Positions 18,133 through 27,846 of a DNA stretch of 64,000 nucleotides are shown here, piece by piece. The translations under genes and the position numbers were made by a program. Positions within the stretch are counted from its first letter, which is position 1, and each line of letters begins with the position of its first letter. This DNA is from Pedobacter hiemivivus (GTDB lineage: Bacteria; Bacteroidota; Bacteroidia; Sphingobacteriales; Sphingobacteriaceae), in assembly GCF_004331685.1 (NCBI RefSeq), contig NZ_SJSM01000005.1, forward strand, positions 62,001 to 126,000. The letters are read 5' to 3'. The notes under the pieces are model-generated. The model saw nothing but the letters and a program-made list of their open reading frames with translations, had not been told where the DNA came from and searched no databases.

Positions 18133-19733
18133 TAGTATCCTGGATTTGGTGTTAACAGTTTATTTAAGGAAAGGTCATAACTCGGAATCGGCAACAACAG
18201 GTTCCGTTCAGTCACCATTCTTGATGCAGTGGTGATGGTTAAGTTATTACCACCATTGGCAATAGCATAGGCCAAAAAGGTCTTCATGTCCTGTACAAAA
18301 TTGCCCCAGCGAATCAGATCAGGCCTTCTTAAAGCTTCAAAACAAAGCTCTCTCGACCGTTCTGCTTTAATGGCATCCAGAAATTTATCCTGTAGTAGCC
18401 CCGGTGTCAGGGCCGAATTTACAGTTGGATTTGGTGGCGTTGGCAACATCAATCCATAAGCTCTTTTTCGTACTTCATTAATTGCATCGTAGGCAACTTT
18501 TGTCGGCCCGTTCACCGCGTTTTCAGCCTCTGCAAGCATCAACAAAACATCGCTATACCGCAGCATTGGGAAGTTCTGAGGGGTGAAATTGGAATTCTTA
18601 GGAACAACCTCCTCATACTCTCTTCTCCATTTCCCTGCACACATTAACCATGGACTGGTAACAGCGGTTTTCTTTGCAACGGCTGCAGATCCATAATTGT
18701 AATTCGCACAATTCCAATCCCTGCGCAGGTCAAACGATTCCTTGTTAGGTGTGGTAACGCTGGCCGGATTAATCTGGTAAAGATCAAATAGCTTTCGGGT
18801 AGCCACGATGCTCCCTGTGCTATAACCCACAGAATTGTCTGAACACCTGATGCCGCAAAAACGGCCTGCATAGGTACCACCCTTATTGGCAAAGCCATTG
18901 TTGTCTCTAAAAAACTCAAGCTCCCAGAGGTTCTCTTTTACATCATATTTATTTTTCGCATAATTGATAAAAACCTGACTATAGTCGGGATTTAAGCCAT
19001 GTTCTTTTGAGTCTACCACTTTCTGCGCCCAAAACAAGGCATCCGCATACTTGTCTGTCTGCATTAGCGGAAAGCCTGCCATATACAAATATACCCTTGC
19101 CAGCATGCCCTGTACTGCAGTCTTGGTTATTTTACCGGAATAACCAACTGAAGTGATGGTTTGCGTTTGCAGCAAGGTTTCTGCCCTAATCATGTCTTTC
19201 ACAATTTGCGCATAAACATCCTTCGTTGGCGTTCTTGCAATGTTAACATCCTTTACGGAAGCAGTAGGCGTAAGTTTTAAAGGAACATCTCCGTAATTGC
19301 TTACCAATAAAAAGTAGAAATATGCCCTTAAAAACAAAGCTTCTCCTTCAATGATACCTCTTTTGGTCTCATCCATCTGCGGCTTATTGATATTGGCCAA
19401 CAACATATTTGCCCGTTCAATACCAATGTAGCTGCTATTCCAAAGTACATTTACCTTCGTATCTGTAAAAGTGTATTGGTAAGAAGTGATTAAATCAATA
19501 CTGAATCCGTAAGATTCATCTGTATTGGTATTGAACATATATAAATAGTTGTTCCCATAACAGTCCGCATCAATAAGCTGTGAATAAACACCATTTAATG
19601 CCATCTGGAGTTCGGCAGCATTGGAGTAGAAAAATTCCGGAACCACAAAATCCGTTGGCTTAGTATCTAACAGCTTTGAGCAGGAGAAATTAAAAAACAA
19701 AAGCGTTGTGAGGATAAAAAATATTTTTTTCAT
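18132..19733 (-). CDS. SusD/RagB family nutrient-binding lipoprotein (locus B)
   Basis: This 533-residue SusD homologue has a lipobox NFSC (C18) followed by SKLLDTKPTDFV. It shows the helical motif EALFLRAYFYFLLVSNYGDV and the family C-terminus (RELCFEALRRPDLIRWGNF, then LLPIPSYDLSLN). It lies 10 bases after susC. Its stop overlaps the start of the glycoside hydrolase gene by one base, which ties the binding protein and the enzyme to the same substrate. Confidence 0.93.
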   Translation of the reverse strand: MKKIFFILTTLLFFNFSCSKLLDTKPTDFVVPEFFYSNAAELQMALNGVYSQLIDADCYGNNYLYMFNTNTDESYGFSIDLITSYQYTFTDTKVNVLWNSSYIGIERANMLLANINKPQMDETKRGIIEGEALFLRAYFYFLLVSNYGDVPLKLTPTASVKDVNIARTPTKDVYAQIVKDMIRAETLLQTQTITSVGYSGKITKTAVQGMLARVYLYMAGFPLMQTDKYADALFWAQKVVDSKEHGLNPDYSQVFINYAKNKYDVKENLWELEFFRDNNGFANKGGTYAGRFCGIRCSDNSVGYSTGSIVATRKLFDLYQINPASVTTPNKESFDLRRDWNCANYNYGSAAVAKKTAVTSPWLMCAGKWRREYEEVVPKNSNFTPQNFPMLRYSDVLLMLAEAENAVNGPTKVAYDAINEVRKRAYGLMLPTPPNPTVNSALTPGLLQDKFLDAIKAERSRELCFEALRRPDLIRWGNFVQDMKTFLAYAIANGGNNLTITTASRMVTERNLLLPIPSYDLSLNKLLTPNPGY

Positions 19734-19743
19734 GATCGTTTAA

Positions 19744-22700
19744 TTAAAGAACCAGGTTTAATCCAAAAGTTAGCATTCTGGGACGCGGGTAAGCGGAATA
19801 ATCAAAGCCTGGGGTAAGGGCAGAATTACGAATAGACACTTCAGGATCAGGCCCCGAATAATTGGTCCAGGTCAATAAATTTTGAGCAGAAGCAAATACC
19901 CGAAGCGACTTTATAGCCAGCTTCTTCGCATAGGCATCTCCAATTTTGTAGCCCAGAGTAACCGTTTTAAGACGGAGGTAAGATCCATCTTCAATGATCC
20001 TGCTCGAGTAGGCGAACGGCCCTTGTCCACCTGTTCTAAATAAGTTATTACTTGGGTTATCAGGCTGCCATCTGTCTGCCCAATTCGCAAACTGGTTCAG
20101 CGATATCGTATTTTTTCCATTCCCTTCAAAAACCAATCTGTTGGCATTCAGGAGATCGTTGCCGTAAGACCACTGGAAAAAGATATTGAGATCAAAATTC
20201 TTATACATAAAATCATTTACAAAACCCCCGGTATGCAGCGGTACACCTTTCCCGATGGTGGTAATGTCACTCGCATTCACAACCAAATCGCCGTTAAGAT
20301 CCTTATACTTAATGTCGCCCGGCTTCACATTTGCGCGTGCAGTACCATTGGTTGTCACCGTGCTTTTAAGCACATAGTTGCCCGGTGTAGGCTGATCGAA
20401 ATCGCTGTATTGGTATACACCATCCCACAAATAACCACGCATCTGTGCAACCGGCTGTCCTTTTTGTGCGGTATAAGCAAACAATGAATTATAAGAAAAA
20501 TCAAACAACACAGGACTTAGTATTTCCTGCTGATTTTCCGTCAGCTCCAGCACCTTGTTTCTGTTAAAACCAATATTAAAACTCGTTTTCCAGTTAAAGT
20601 CTTTTGTACTCACATTAACCGTAGTCAACGTAAATTCCAACCCTTCATTCTGAACTTTGCCTACGTTTTTAAAAGCAGAGCCAATTCCCATAGTAAAAGG
20701 AAGATTTGCCATTAACAACAAATCCTTGGTCGTTTTCCTATACACATCTGCAGTTAACATAATCCTGTTTTTAAACAATCCCAGGTCGTAACCTATATTT
20801 GTCTGGGCTGTTGTTTCCCATTTCAAGTCAGGATTACCCATCGAATTGAGCTGTGAACCTGTAGAAGTTGCCCCATTGTTATAGGAATAACCTGGCAACA
20901 CGCCCAATGTGATCTGTGATAAATAACCAAAGTCGGCAATCCTGTTGTTACCTGTCAAACCGTAGCTTATCCTTAATTTTGCTTCTGATATAAAGTTCAT
21001 TTTGGCAAATAATTCTTCCTTGTTCATGTTCCAGGCAATGGATGCAGAAGGAAAAGTGCCCCAACGATGACCGGGAGCAAACTTAGAAGAGCCATCCGCA
21101 CGAATTGAAGCTGTTAACAGGTATTTCGACTTATAGTCATAGTTTACCCTACCTAAAAATGAGGCCAGGCCCCAACGAGAACTCAAAGATACGGCAGACA
21201 ATAAGGCCGACTGATCCAGCCCATCAAGTCCAAGTGCTTCATTTGGCACTGATGTGGCACTAAAACCATAACGGCCCGACTCTAAAGCCTGCATCGTGTA
21301 ACCTCCCAGTGCAGTTAGGTTATGGCCACCCTTAATGCTTTTCTTATAATTTAGCGTATTTTCATTTAACCAAGAGTTAGAGACTGCCGTGTAGATAGAT
21401 CCATTTACACCAAAAGTATTGTAGATACTTCCTCTGCTGGTCATAGAATTAAAAAAGCTTTCTGTTTTCCTGGTATTTCTGGTTACGCCGCCTGATATGC
21501 GCAGACTAAGATCAGGAGTAATCGAATAAATCAGTACACCGTTGGCAATCAGGTTGTCTGTGATGGCATTTAAAACCTCATTTTTTGCAGAGATCACAGG
21601 ATTTACCCGATAGTCAGCAAAAAGATTTCCTTCTAAGGAAGGATCTATCAGATTGTCCAATAATACATCATCGTTATCACGGCCAGTAACGGGCCTATAA
21701 CCCCAAACGGCATAAAAAAGGTTGTTGCTATACGAAACATTTGACGTTGGTTCTGATGGACTTACGCCATAAGATTTGCTGTTGCTGTAGTTGACGTTTA
21801 CGCTGGCCTTCAACTTTTTACTGATGGTCTGATCCAGATTCATCCTACCCTGATAGCGTTTAAATCCCGAGTTGATGACAAGACCTCGCTGATCAAATAT
21901 ATTTCCAGAAATGGCATACCTGGTTTTGTCATTTCCGCCCCTTAATGAAATGGAATAATTTTGAACAGGCGCAGTTTGATAAATAAGGTCCTGCAAATTG
22001 ATCCCTTTTACATCTTTATAACTATCTAAAGTTTTGCCTTGTGTGAGGTAAGTTTGCGGGGCAATTGTTGGGTTAAGTTCCAGCTGGTACTTCACAAATT
22101 CATAAGGACTTAATAAGTCCATTTTTTTAACAACGTTCTGTACACCATAGTAGGCATCAAACCCAAGCACCGGCATCCCTGCTTTCCCTTTTTTTGTGGT
22201 AATGATGATTACACCATTTGCGCCCCTGGCACCGTAAATAGCGGTCGAAGAGGCATCTTTAAGTACACTGATGGATTCAATATCAGTAGGATTTATCGAG
22301 TTGTTCATCCCGTCTTCAAGCGGAAAACCATCTACGACATACAAAGGAGAATTGTCCTGAGTTATTGAACCATAGCCCCTGATGACAATGTTATTTACGC
22401 CACCAGGCTGACCATCATTTCCAGAAACGCTAACACCGGCAACTCTTCCCGCCAATGCCTCGTCGTAAGATTTAACTGAGGCCTTGTTAAAATCTTTCAT
22501 ATTAACTTCTGCCACAGAACCTGTCAAATCAGTTCGCTTTACCGTACCGTAGCCAATAACCACCACTTCATTTAAGTCCGTTTTTTTTGGTTTCAAGGTA
22601 ACATTAATGGTCGTTTTTCCGGCAACAGGAAGTTCTTGCGTATCAAAACCGATCATAGAAAAAACCAGTATCGCATTTTGGTCCGGGACAACTATTTTGT

Positions 22701-23193
22701 ATTTCCCATCTTTAGTACTGGCTGTAAAAATCTGTGAATTTTTCAGTTTAACTGTAGCCCCAAATAAAGGTTGATTATCTTCGTCTCTAATCACTCCTGT
22801 GATGGAGACTTGCTGTATTGGGGCCATAGTCACTTTAGGAGTAACTAAAATGGTCTGCTTATCAATTTTATAACTGAAAGGCTGCTCAAGAAAGCATTTA
22901 TTTAAGGCCTCCTCCAGCGAAACATTTTTAACATTGATGCTGATCTGTTTTGCATGATTAATGAGATCGACATCATAAAATATGTTATATCCACTTTGGT
23001 GACGAATGTCATTCAATGTTTCCTTAAGTGAGGCGTTTTTTTTATTTAAAGTGATCTTCTGCGCTACCGAAGCTGCGCTCAATGCATTCAAGGAAATAAG
23101 ACATAGAAGATATGATAGTCTCATAATCAGCAAAAATTTAGGGTGAAAGAAGTAGCACCTCCCGCATCTGATTGCAGTAGTTTTTTTATACAT
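19744..23193 (-). CDS. SusC/RagA TonB-dependent transducer with STN domain (locus B)
   Basis: This 1149-residue outer-membrane transporter has a signal region (LLIMRLSYLLCLISLNALSA), an STN domain (about 45-115; ASLKETLNDIRHQSGYNIFY), a carboxypeptidase-regulatory-like domain (about 130-205) and a plug beginning EVVVIGYGTVKRTDLTGSV. The plug includes ISVLKDASSTAIYGARGANG, a hallmark of SusC proteins, and a full barrel follows. The STN domain fits regulation through the FecR and sigma genes upstream. The imported ligand is probably a product of the surface enzymes encoded downstream. Confidence 0.94.
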   Translation of the reverse strand: MYKKTTAIRCGRCYFFHPKFLLIMRLSYLLCLISLNALSAASVAQKITLNKKNASLKETLNDIRHQSGYNIFYDVDLINHAKQISINVKNVSLEEALNKCFLEQPFSYKIDKQTILVTPKVTMAPIQQVSITGVIRDEDNQPLFGATVKLKNSQIFTASTKDGKYKIVVPDQNAILVFSMIGFDTQELPVAGKTTINVTLKPKKTDLNEVVVIGYGTVKRTDLTGSVAEVNMKDFNKASVKSYDEALAGRVAGVSVSGNDGQPGGVNNIVIRGYGSITQDNSPLYVVDGFPLEDGMNNSINPTDIESISVLKDASSTAIYGARGANGVIIITTKKGKAGMPVLGFDAYYGVQNVVKKMDLLSPYEFVKYQLELNPTIAPQTYLTQGKTLDSYKDVKGINLQDLIYQTAPVQNYSISLRGGNDKTRYAISGNIFDQRGLVINSGFKRYQGRMNLDQTISKKLKASVNVNYSNSKSYGVSPSEPTSNVSYSNNLFYAVWGYRPVTGRDNDDVLLDNLIDPSLEGNLFADYRVNPVISAKNEVLNAITDNLIANGVLIYSITPDLSLRISGGVTRNTRKTESFFNSMTSRGSIYNTFGVNGSIYTAVSNSWLNENTLNYKKSIKGGHNLTALGGYTMQALESGRYGFSATSVPNEALGLDGLDQSALLSAVSLSSRWGLASFLGRVNYDYKSKYLLTASIRADGSSKFAPGHRWGTFPSASIAWNMNKEELFAKMNFISEAKLRISYGLTGNNRIADFGYLSQITLGVLPGYSYNNGATSTGSQLNSMGNPDLKWETTAQTNIGYDLGLFKNRIMLTADVYRKTTKDLLLMANLPFTMGIGSAFKNVGKVQNEGLEFTLTTVNVSTKDFNWKTSFNIGFNRNKVLELTENQQEILSPVLFDFSYNSLFAYTAQKGQPVAQMRGYLWDGVYQYSDFDQPTPGNYVLKSTVTTNGTARANVKPGDIKYKDLNGDLVVNASDITTIGKGVPLHTGGFVNDFMYKNFDLNIFFQWSYGNDLLNANRLVFEGNGKNTISLNQFANWADRWQPDNPSNNLFRTGGQGPFAYSSRIIEDGSYLRLKTVTLGYKIGDAYAKKLAIKSLRVFASAQNLLTWTNYSGPDPEVSIRNSALTPGFDYSAYPRPRMLTFGLNLVL

Positions 23194-23274
23194 TTGAATG
23201 TTAGGTTTCTTAAATATTTGGTTGATTGAAAAGCGATCATTAGGCTACTTAACAGCAGCTACAATTAGCTACAC

Positions 23275-23302
23275 TGTCAGGAGCGGTGGTACGCTCCTGA
23301 CA
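23275..23302 (-). other. Hairpin in the fecR-susC intergenic leader (locus B)
   Basis: A perfect 11-bp stem (TGTCAGGAGCG, loop GTGGTA, CGCTCCTGACA) lies about 82 bases before the susC ATG and 33 bases after the fecR stop. On the minus strand no T-run follows it (next bases GTGTAGCTAA), so it looks like a leader or processing structure and not a standard terminator. Confidence 0.68.
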
Positions 23303-23335
23303 TTTGTTAAATTCCTATGATTTATGGGGTACCCG

Positions 23336-24484
23336 TTAATTCATAAGAATCACCCTCCTTCCTTCGATTTTATAGTTAACGCCCCCTGTTATTTTCATAT
23401 AATCAAGTAACTCTGTGATGTTCTTATATCTGGATGTGGTTCCGCCGAATTTTTTACTTTGCACATTGCCCTGGTATTCCACATCAATGTCGTACCAGCG
23501 ACTCGCTATTTTCATTACTTCTTTTATACTCAGGTCTGCAAATACAAAGGATCCTTTTGTCCAGCCCATAACTTGTTCTATGTTGGCATTCTGCACAGAA
23601 ACGGTTTTTAGGCCCGATCTTGAGATGCCTTGTTGCCCCGGTTTAAGCAAAGCAGTAACGTTTCCTTTATTTATACTAACAGAGCCCTCAAGTAAGGTGG
23701 TAGTTATTACCGGATCATCCTGATAAGCTGAAATGTTAAAATGGGTGCCCAAAACTTTAATTTCAACATCGCTTGTTTTTACTACAAAAGGCATTGCCTT
23801 TCTTTTTGCAACTTCAAAATAGGCCTCTCCTTTAAGCTCCACATTTCTTTGCTGACCATTAAATTGTGTTGGATACGTTAATGAAGATGCAGCATTCAAT
23901 AAAACCTTAGTTCCATCAGGTAAAATCACCTCATATTGTCCCCCTCTTGGGATGGTGATGGTATTGAACAAAGTTTGAGGATTGGCATCCTTATTTTCAA
24001 CCTGATAAGCCAGTTCTCCATTGGCCTTCTTAACAATTTTAGTTGAACCTTGGTTGGTCAATACCCCATTGTCAGCATCCGACAAAACGATTTCCTTTCC
24101 GTTACTTAAGGTCAGCACGGCCTTATTTGAACCCGGCGAAATGTCGTTCGCCTTCAAATTCGCAGTTTGCACTACTGGACGCGGGGTTTTAGCCTCATAA
24201 AAATAACTTCCAACAGTCAATAGCAACAATATGGAAGCAGCCATGTACCAAATTTTATAACTACGTTTCAGCTTTGGCTCAACATGCTCTTCTTCTGAAG
24301 CTATACGGCTTTGAATCTGTTGCAGCATGGATTGCTGAAATTTACTTTCTTCCTGATCAGACAGTTCAAGCTCAGACAATGCATCTAATCTTTTATAATA
24401 TTCTTCCAACAGGCCCTGCTCTTCTTGCGTAGCTTGCCTGTTAATATATTTGTCCAATAAAATTAAAAAGCGTTGTTTTTCCAT
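23336..24484 (-). CDS. FecR family anti-sigma factor (locus B)
   Basis: This 382-residue protein has an N-terminal cytoplasmic part, one membrane segment (WYMAASILLLLTVGSYFY, about 78-95), a periplasmic FecR domain with PRGGQYEVILPDGTKVLLNA, and a C-terminal DUF4974 domain (LSIKEVMKIASRWYDIDVEY to the end). It should bind the ECF sigma factor encoded 79 bases upstream and receive a signal from the STN domain of the locus B SusC. Confidence 0.93.
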   Translation of the reverse strand: MEKQRFLILLDKYINRQATQEEQGLLEEYYKRLDALSELELSDQEESKFQQSMLQQIQSRIASEEEHVEPKLKRSYKIWYMAASILLLLTVGSYFYEAKTPRPVVQTANLKANDISPGSNKAVLTLSNGKEIVLSDADNGVLTNQGSTKIVKKANGELAYQVENKDANPQTLFNTITIPRGGQYEVILPDGTKVLLNAASSLTYPTQFNGQQRNVELKGEAYFEVAKRKAMPFVVKTSDVEIKVLGTHFNISAYQDDPVITTTLLEGSVSINKGNVTALLKPGQQGISRSGLKTVSVQNANIEQVMGWTKGSFVFADLSIKEVMKIASRWYDIDVEYQGNVQSKKFGGTTSRYKNITELLDYMKITGGVNYKIEGRRVILMN

Positions 24485-24563
24485 GGGGCCGTTATTGTCC
24501 GTTTATTATAAGTGTAAAAAACGTGTGGACACCCTACGCAAAAAAGAAAAATAATTTAAAAAC

Positions 24564-25133
24564 CTAGTAACTAGTCAGCACTATAAGGCATGAGCTGAAG
24601 CTTAAACCATTGCGAATATGTTTTAAAGATTTGCTGAGGCGCTTTTCTACTGTCTTTTCAGAGATGTTCAACAAGGCCGCAATCTGCTTATAAGTCATTT
24701 GCTCTTCCCGGCTCAAACGAAAGGCCTCCTTACAATCATCAGGCAAGGATTCAATGATGTTCTGCAACAGTTGTTGTTGCTCTTTAAAAAGTAAAGGATT
24801 GTCGGTAATCAGATCAGTGGTCACCAGGGCCAGGCGATTATAAAAAGAATCATCGTGTTTTTGTTCGCGGATCGCCTGAAACACGCTAAACCTGGTAGCT
24901 TGCTGCAGATATGCTTTCAAGTTTAAAATTTTTGCTTCTTCGCGACGTTTCCATAAACTGAAAAACACGTTCTGCACAATATCTTCAGCGGCGGCCGTAT
25001 CATTGAGGACACGGTACGCGCTACGAAAAAGCACCTTCCAATAAGTATTGTAAATGGTTGTAAAAGCATTTTGATTCCCCTGCTGGAGTAAAGCAAGCAA
25101 ATCAGAATCGGCAATATGGCGGTTGTCAACCAT
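24564..25133 (-). CDS. ECF (sigma-70 family) RNA polymerase sigma factor (locus B)
   Basis: This 189-residue protein has sigma region 2 (AAEDIVQNVFFSLWKRREEA, core-binding helix) and region 4 (MTYKQIAALLNISEKTVEKR, DNA-recognition helix). The ATG start is clear. It probably activates the locus B susC promoter when released from FecR. After region 4 a short hydrophobic tail (GLSFSSCLIVLTSY) ends the protein, a weaker version of the tails in the locus A and E sigma factors. Confidence 0.93.
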   Translation of the reverse strand: MVDNRHIADSDLLALLQQGNQNAFTTIYNTYWKVLFRSAYRVLNDTAAAEDIVQNVFFSLWKRREEAKILNLKAYLQQATRFSVFQAIREQKHDDSFYNRLALVTTDLITDNPLLFKEQQQLLQNIIESLPDDCKEAFRLSREEQMTYKQIAALLNISEKTVEKRLSKSLKHIRNGLSFSSCLIVLTSY

Positions 25134-25208
25134 TAATTATTAGCTGGTTATTACAATTTGGTTAGAATGGAATATCAATAATAATTATTCTTTCCGGTTA
25201 TTCATAAC

Positions 25209-25268
25209 GCGCTGCAAAGTATTATTCTTGAGCAAGATAAAAACATTACTGAAATGCAGAATGAATAA
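25209..25268 (+). pseudogene. Decayed fragment of a DUF1801 gene
   Basis: Bases 25209-25261 match 13165-13217, inside the intact DUF1801 gene, with five differences in 53 positions. In the matching frame it reads ALQSIILEQDKNITEMQNE then TAA, against ALRSIILEQDENITETQKY in the intact gene. Similarity ends on both sides and there is no usable start. It is therefore a partial copy left by duplication or recombination, not a working gene. Confidence 0.82.
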
Positions 25269-25324
25269 TATACCGAAGAGGCTTCACAGTCGCATTTCCC
25301 CCCTTAACTTGTCGTTATTGCACA

Positions 25325-25355
25325 TTTGAATGTACATGGCATTACTGTACCTTTG
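25325..25355 (+). promoter_or_regulatory. Bacteroidota-type promoter for the VOC genes
   Basis: TTTG (25325-25328) and TACCTTTG (25348-25355) are separated by exactly 19 bases. This is a full match to the Bacteroidota housekeeping promoter, with -33 TTTG and -7 TAnnTTTG. Transcription should begin near 25360, giving a leader of about 20 bases before the ATG at 25381. Confidence 0.82.
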
Positions 25356-25380
25356 AATAGAACGAAAACAAAAAGATAAT

Positions 25381-25776
25381 ATGGCAACTCAAATTTTTGT
25401 AAACCTACCCATTAAAGACCTCAACAGATCTGTAGCGTTTTTTACCAAACTGGGTTATACTTTTAACCCAAAATTTACCGACGAGAAAGCAACCTGTATG
25501 ATCGTCAGCGATACCATTTACATCATGCTGCTGACAGAACCTTTCTTTCAGACCTTTACTAAAAAAGAAATTGTAGATGCCCACAAAGCGGTAGAATGCT
25601 CTATTTGCTTATCTGCCGACAGTAAAGATACCGTTAACGAAATGGTGGACAAAGCAGAAGCAGCGGGCGCCACTATACCTAATCCGGCCACAGATTACGG
25701 CTTTATGTACCAACACAGCTTCGAAGACCTTGATGGCCACCATTGGGAATATGTATGGATGGATCCTAACAGTTAA
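25381..25776 (+). CDS. VOC family (glyoxalase/bleomycin-resistance fold) protein
   Basis: This 131-residue cytoplasmic protein begins with the classic VOC start (IFVNLPIKDLNRSVAFFTKL) and ends with LDGHHWEYVWMDP. It shows the paired beta-alpha-beta modules of the superfamily and the HxWE-type ending where the metal-binding Glu often sits. VOC members include glyoxalases, dioxygenases and resistance proteins; the substrate cannot be told. It is read from the strong promoter just upstream and is followed after 4 bases by a second VOC gene. Confidence 0.85.
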   Translation: MATQIFVNLPIKDLNRSVAFFTKLGYTFNPKFTDEKATCMIVSDTIYIMLLTEPFFQTFTKKEIVDAHKAVECSICLSADSKDTVNEMVDKAEAAGATIPNPATDYGFMYQHSFEDLDGHHWEYVWMDPNS

Positions 25777-25780
25777 AACT

Positions 25781-26236
25781 ATGGAAAATAACAAATTAAT
25801 AAGAATGGACAATATGGGCATCGTTGTGGAATCGCTCGACAATGTAATCCCTTTTTTTATAGAGCTAGGCCTAAAGCTTGAAGGTCGGGCCACCATTGAG
25901 GGCGAGTGGGCTGGTCGTGTTACCGGACTGGGCGATCAGCACGTAGAGATTGCCATGATGGTTACCCCTGATGGCCACAGCCGTCTGGAGCTTTCGCAAT
26001 TTCTCAGCCCTACTGTTGTTTCAGACCACCGTACAGCCCCCGTGAACTCGCTCGGTTATTTACGTGTCATGTTCACTGTTGAAGACATTGACGAGATGGT
26101 ATCCAGGCTCATCAAACATGGCGCTCAACTCGTTGGCGAAGTGGTGCAGTATCAAGACTCATACCGGCTGTGCTACATTCGCGGAGCAGAAGGGATTCTG
26201 ATCGGTCTGGCAGAACAACTCGGTAATAAACGGTAA
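25781..26236 (+). CDS. Second VOC family protein
   Basis: This 151-residue VOC-fold protein (MDNMGIVVESLDNVIPFFIE, then YRLCYIRGAEGILIGLAEQL) resembles the glyoxalase/dioxygenase group with a terminal I-R-x-x-E-G-I pattern. The same frame is open from 25730, but a start there would lie inside the first VOC gene. I chose the ATG at 25781, four bases after the upstream stop, because the protein then begins just before the first VOC strand. The two genes form a small operon closed by the terminator at 26261. The function is unknown beyond the fold. Confidence 0.83.
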   Translation: MENNKLIRMDNMGIVVESLDNVIPFFIELGLKLEGRATIEGEWAGRVTGLGDQHVEIAMMVTPDGHSRLELSQFLSPTVVSDHRTAPVNSLGYLRVMFTVEDIDEMVSRLIKHGAQLVGEVVQYQDSYRLCYIRGAEGILIGLAEQLGNKR

Positions 26237-26260
26237 TAAATTTAGTTTTTTAATCATGCT

Positions 26261-26295
26261 AAAAAGGGCTGTTAAAATAACTTAACAGCCCTTTT
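26261..26295. terminator. Bidirectional terminator between VOC operon and susD of locus C
   Basis: An exact inverted repeat (AAAAAGGGCTGTTAA and TTAACAGCCCTTTTT) has a 5-base loop, with A-run and T-run on either side. It can end transcripts from both the plus-strand VOC genes and the minus-strand susD. Confidence 0.93.
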
Positions 26296-26319
26296 TACAA
26301 AAATTATCTGTACTAGAAT

Positions 26320-27843
26320 CTATGGATTCTGTTCCTGAATCAAATCGTTATAATTTAATTCAGTGTTTAAAGGTATTTGTAAAGTGAATTCTTTACCGGG
26401 AAGTACAACGTTTTTAAATTGGTGGTTGGCAGATGAAGTTCGATCAACCCCCACGTTCCAACGTTTGTTGTCATAGAATTCCATACCACCTTCTCCCCAC
26501 AATTCAATTCTTCTTTGCAATTTGATTTCATCCAAAAGCCCTGCACCGGTTTTTGCGCTTTTAACATAACTTGGATCGCGTTTAGAAACCAGGTTAAAAA
26601 GGGTGGTTTGGGCATCGCCATCTTTATTCCCCCTGGCTTGTGCCTCAGCTTTTGCTAAGATAATTTCAGATGCCCGAATGTAAATTTCATTTTGATTATA
26701 CTCAGGAATAGCGGCCGAAATTTTAGGAGCAGCAAACTTGAGGTTATAATATTTTTCGAATTTTACTTTTGCGCCGGAAGTTGGATAGGTGTATTCGATA
26801 AAATCCAGGTTTACAAAATTTTTCTTTCTGTAATCCGAATTCGGAATCTGATCAAATAAACGTTGATCAATAGCCATCCAATGCCCTTGTGAACCCCCAT
26901 AGCCACCTTCAGATTTGATGTTCATCCAACCATAAAATGAAGAAGTCCCCTTTCCGGTTATACTGGAGTACGCATATCCAAAAATAGCTTCTTTAGTCAA
27001 TAAAGTCATCCCAACAGTGGTATAATCTGCTTCATTGAACAGATCAGGGTAAACCGCTAAAATGTCATCTGCTGCACTAATGGCTTTATCCCAATTTCCC
27101 ATAGTTAACTGGGCACGAACAAGAAATGCGGATGCCACACTGCCGTCTACATCTGTTCTGGATTCAGTTTTATAATTGCCAATTTTCTTAAATAAATTTA
27201 CCGACAACTCCGCATCTTTGATGATCAACTCCCAAACCTGTGCCGAAGTAGCTCGTGGCTGGGGGTCACCCGAAGGGTCTACAATAGGTACACCTAATTT
27301 GTCTTTTCCGCCATGCAAATAATCATCCTGATAAAGCCACATCAAATTAGTGTAAGCAAATGAACGCATAGCCAATGCCGTTGCTTTATAGCGCATGATA
27401 GATTTATTGGTAGTAGACAATACACTTTCGTCTATTTCAGGAATTACCGATAGTATTTGATTAGCCTGGAAAATATAACGGTAAAATGTCCCCCAATAGA
27501 TCTGGGTACGTGGCGAATTTTCTTCTCGATAAGCACGCATCTCATAGTCACCCTTTAACCAACTTGTTGAATTGGCCAATACCATGTCATTACCTTTCAG
27601 ACTCAGGAGCAAATTATTTACGGAATAATTTCTTGTGTCTACAGAATTGCTGTAGGTATAATTATTTACCTGCTCAACCAGATTTGTGACCAGGGGATTC
27701 AAAACTTTATCTGGATCTCTTTTAACTATTTCTTTGATATCATCTTGGGTCAAAGTGCTTTCTGGATCAACCATTAATGATTTCTGACAGGATGCCAATA
27801 CCAGGGAGGCTATAGCGAGTAAATATATTTTTCTGATTTTCAT
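26320..27843 (-). CDS. SusD/RagB family nutrient-binding lipoprotein (locus C)
   Basis: This 507-residue SusD homologue has a lipobox VLASC (C19). Residues such as TALAMRSFAYTNLMWLYQDD match the family helix, and EIILAKAEAQARGNKDG and RRIELWGEGGMEFYDNKRWN match its C-terminal half. It lies three bases after susC and ends before a strong terminator. No sigma or FecR gene goes with this pair. The nearest enzymes are the divergent CocE/NonD hydrolase and M28 peptidase, which suggests a peptide or ester substrate. Confidence 0.92.
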   Translation of the reverse strand: MKIRKIYLLAIASLVLASCQKSLMVDPESTLTQDDIKEIVKRDPDKVLNPLVTNLVEQVNNYTYSNSVDTRNYSVNNLLLSLKGNDMVLANSTSWLKGDYEMRAYREENSPRTQIYWGTFYRYIFQANQILSVIPEIDESVLSTTNKSIMRYKATALAMRSFAYTNLMWLYQDDYLHGGKDKLGVPIVDPSGDPQPRATSAQVWELIIKDAELSVNLFKKIGNYKTESRTDVDGSVASAFLVRAQLTMGNWDKAISAADDILAVYPDLFNEADYTTVGMTLLTKEAIFGYAYSSITGKGTSSFYGWMNIKSEGGYGGSQGHWMAIDQRLFDQIPNSDYRKKNFVNLDFIEYTYPTSGAKVKFEKYYNLKFAAPKISAAIPEYNQNEIYIRASEIILAKAEAQARGNKDGDAQTTLFNLVSKRDPSYVKSAKTGAGLLDEIKLQRRIELWGEGGMEFYDNKRWNVGVDRTSSANHQFKNVVLPGKEFTLQIPLNTELNYNDLIQEQNP

Positions 27844-27846
27844 GAT

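Noticed and set aside
25730..25780. N-terminal extension of the second VOC protein
   Set aside because: It overlaps the end of the first VOC gene, and the added residues are not part of the VOC fold; the ATG at 25781 is better placed.
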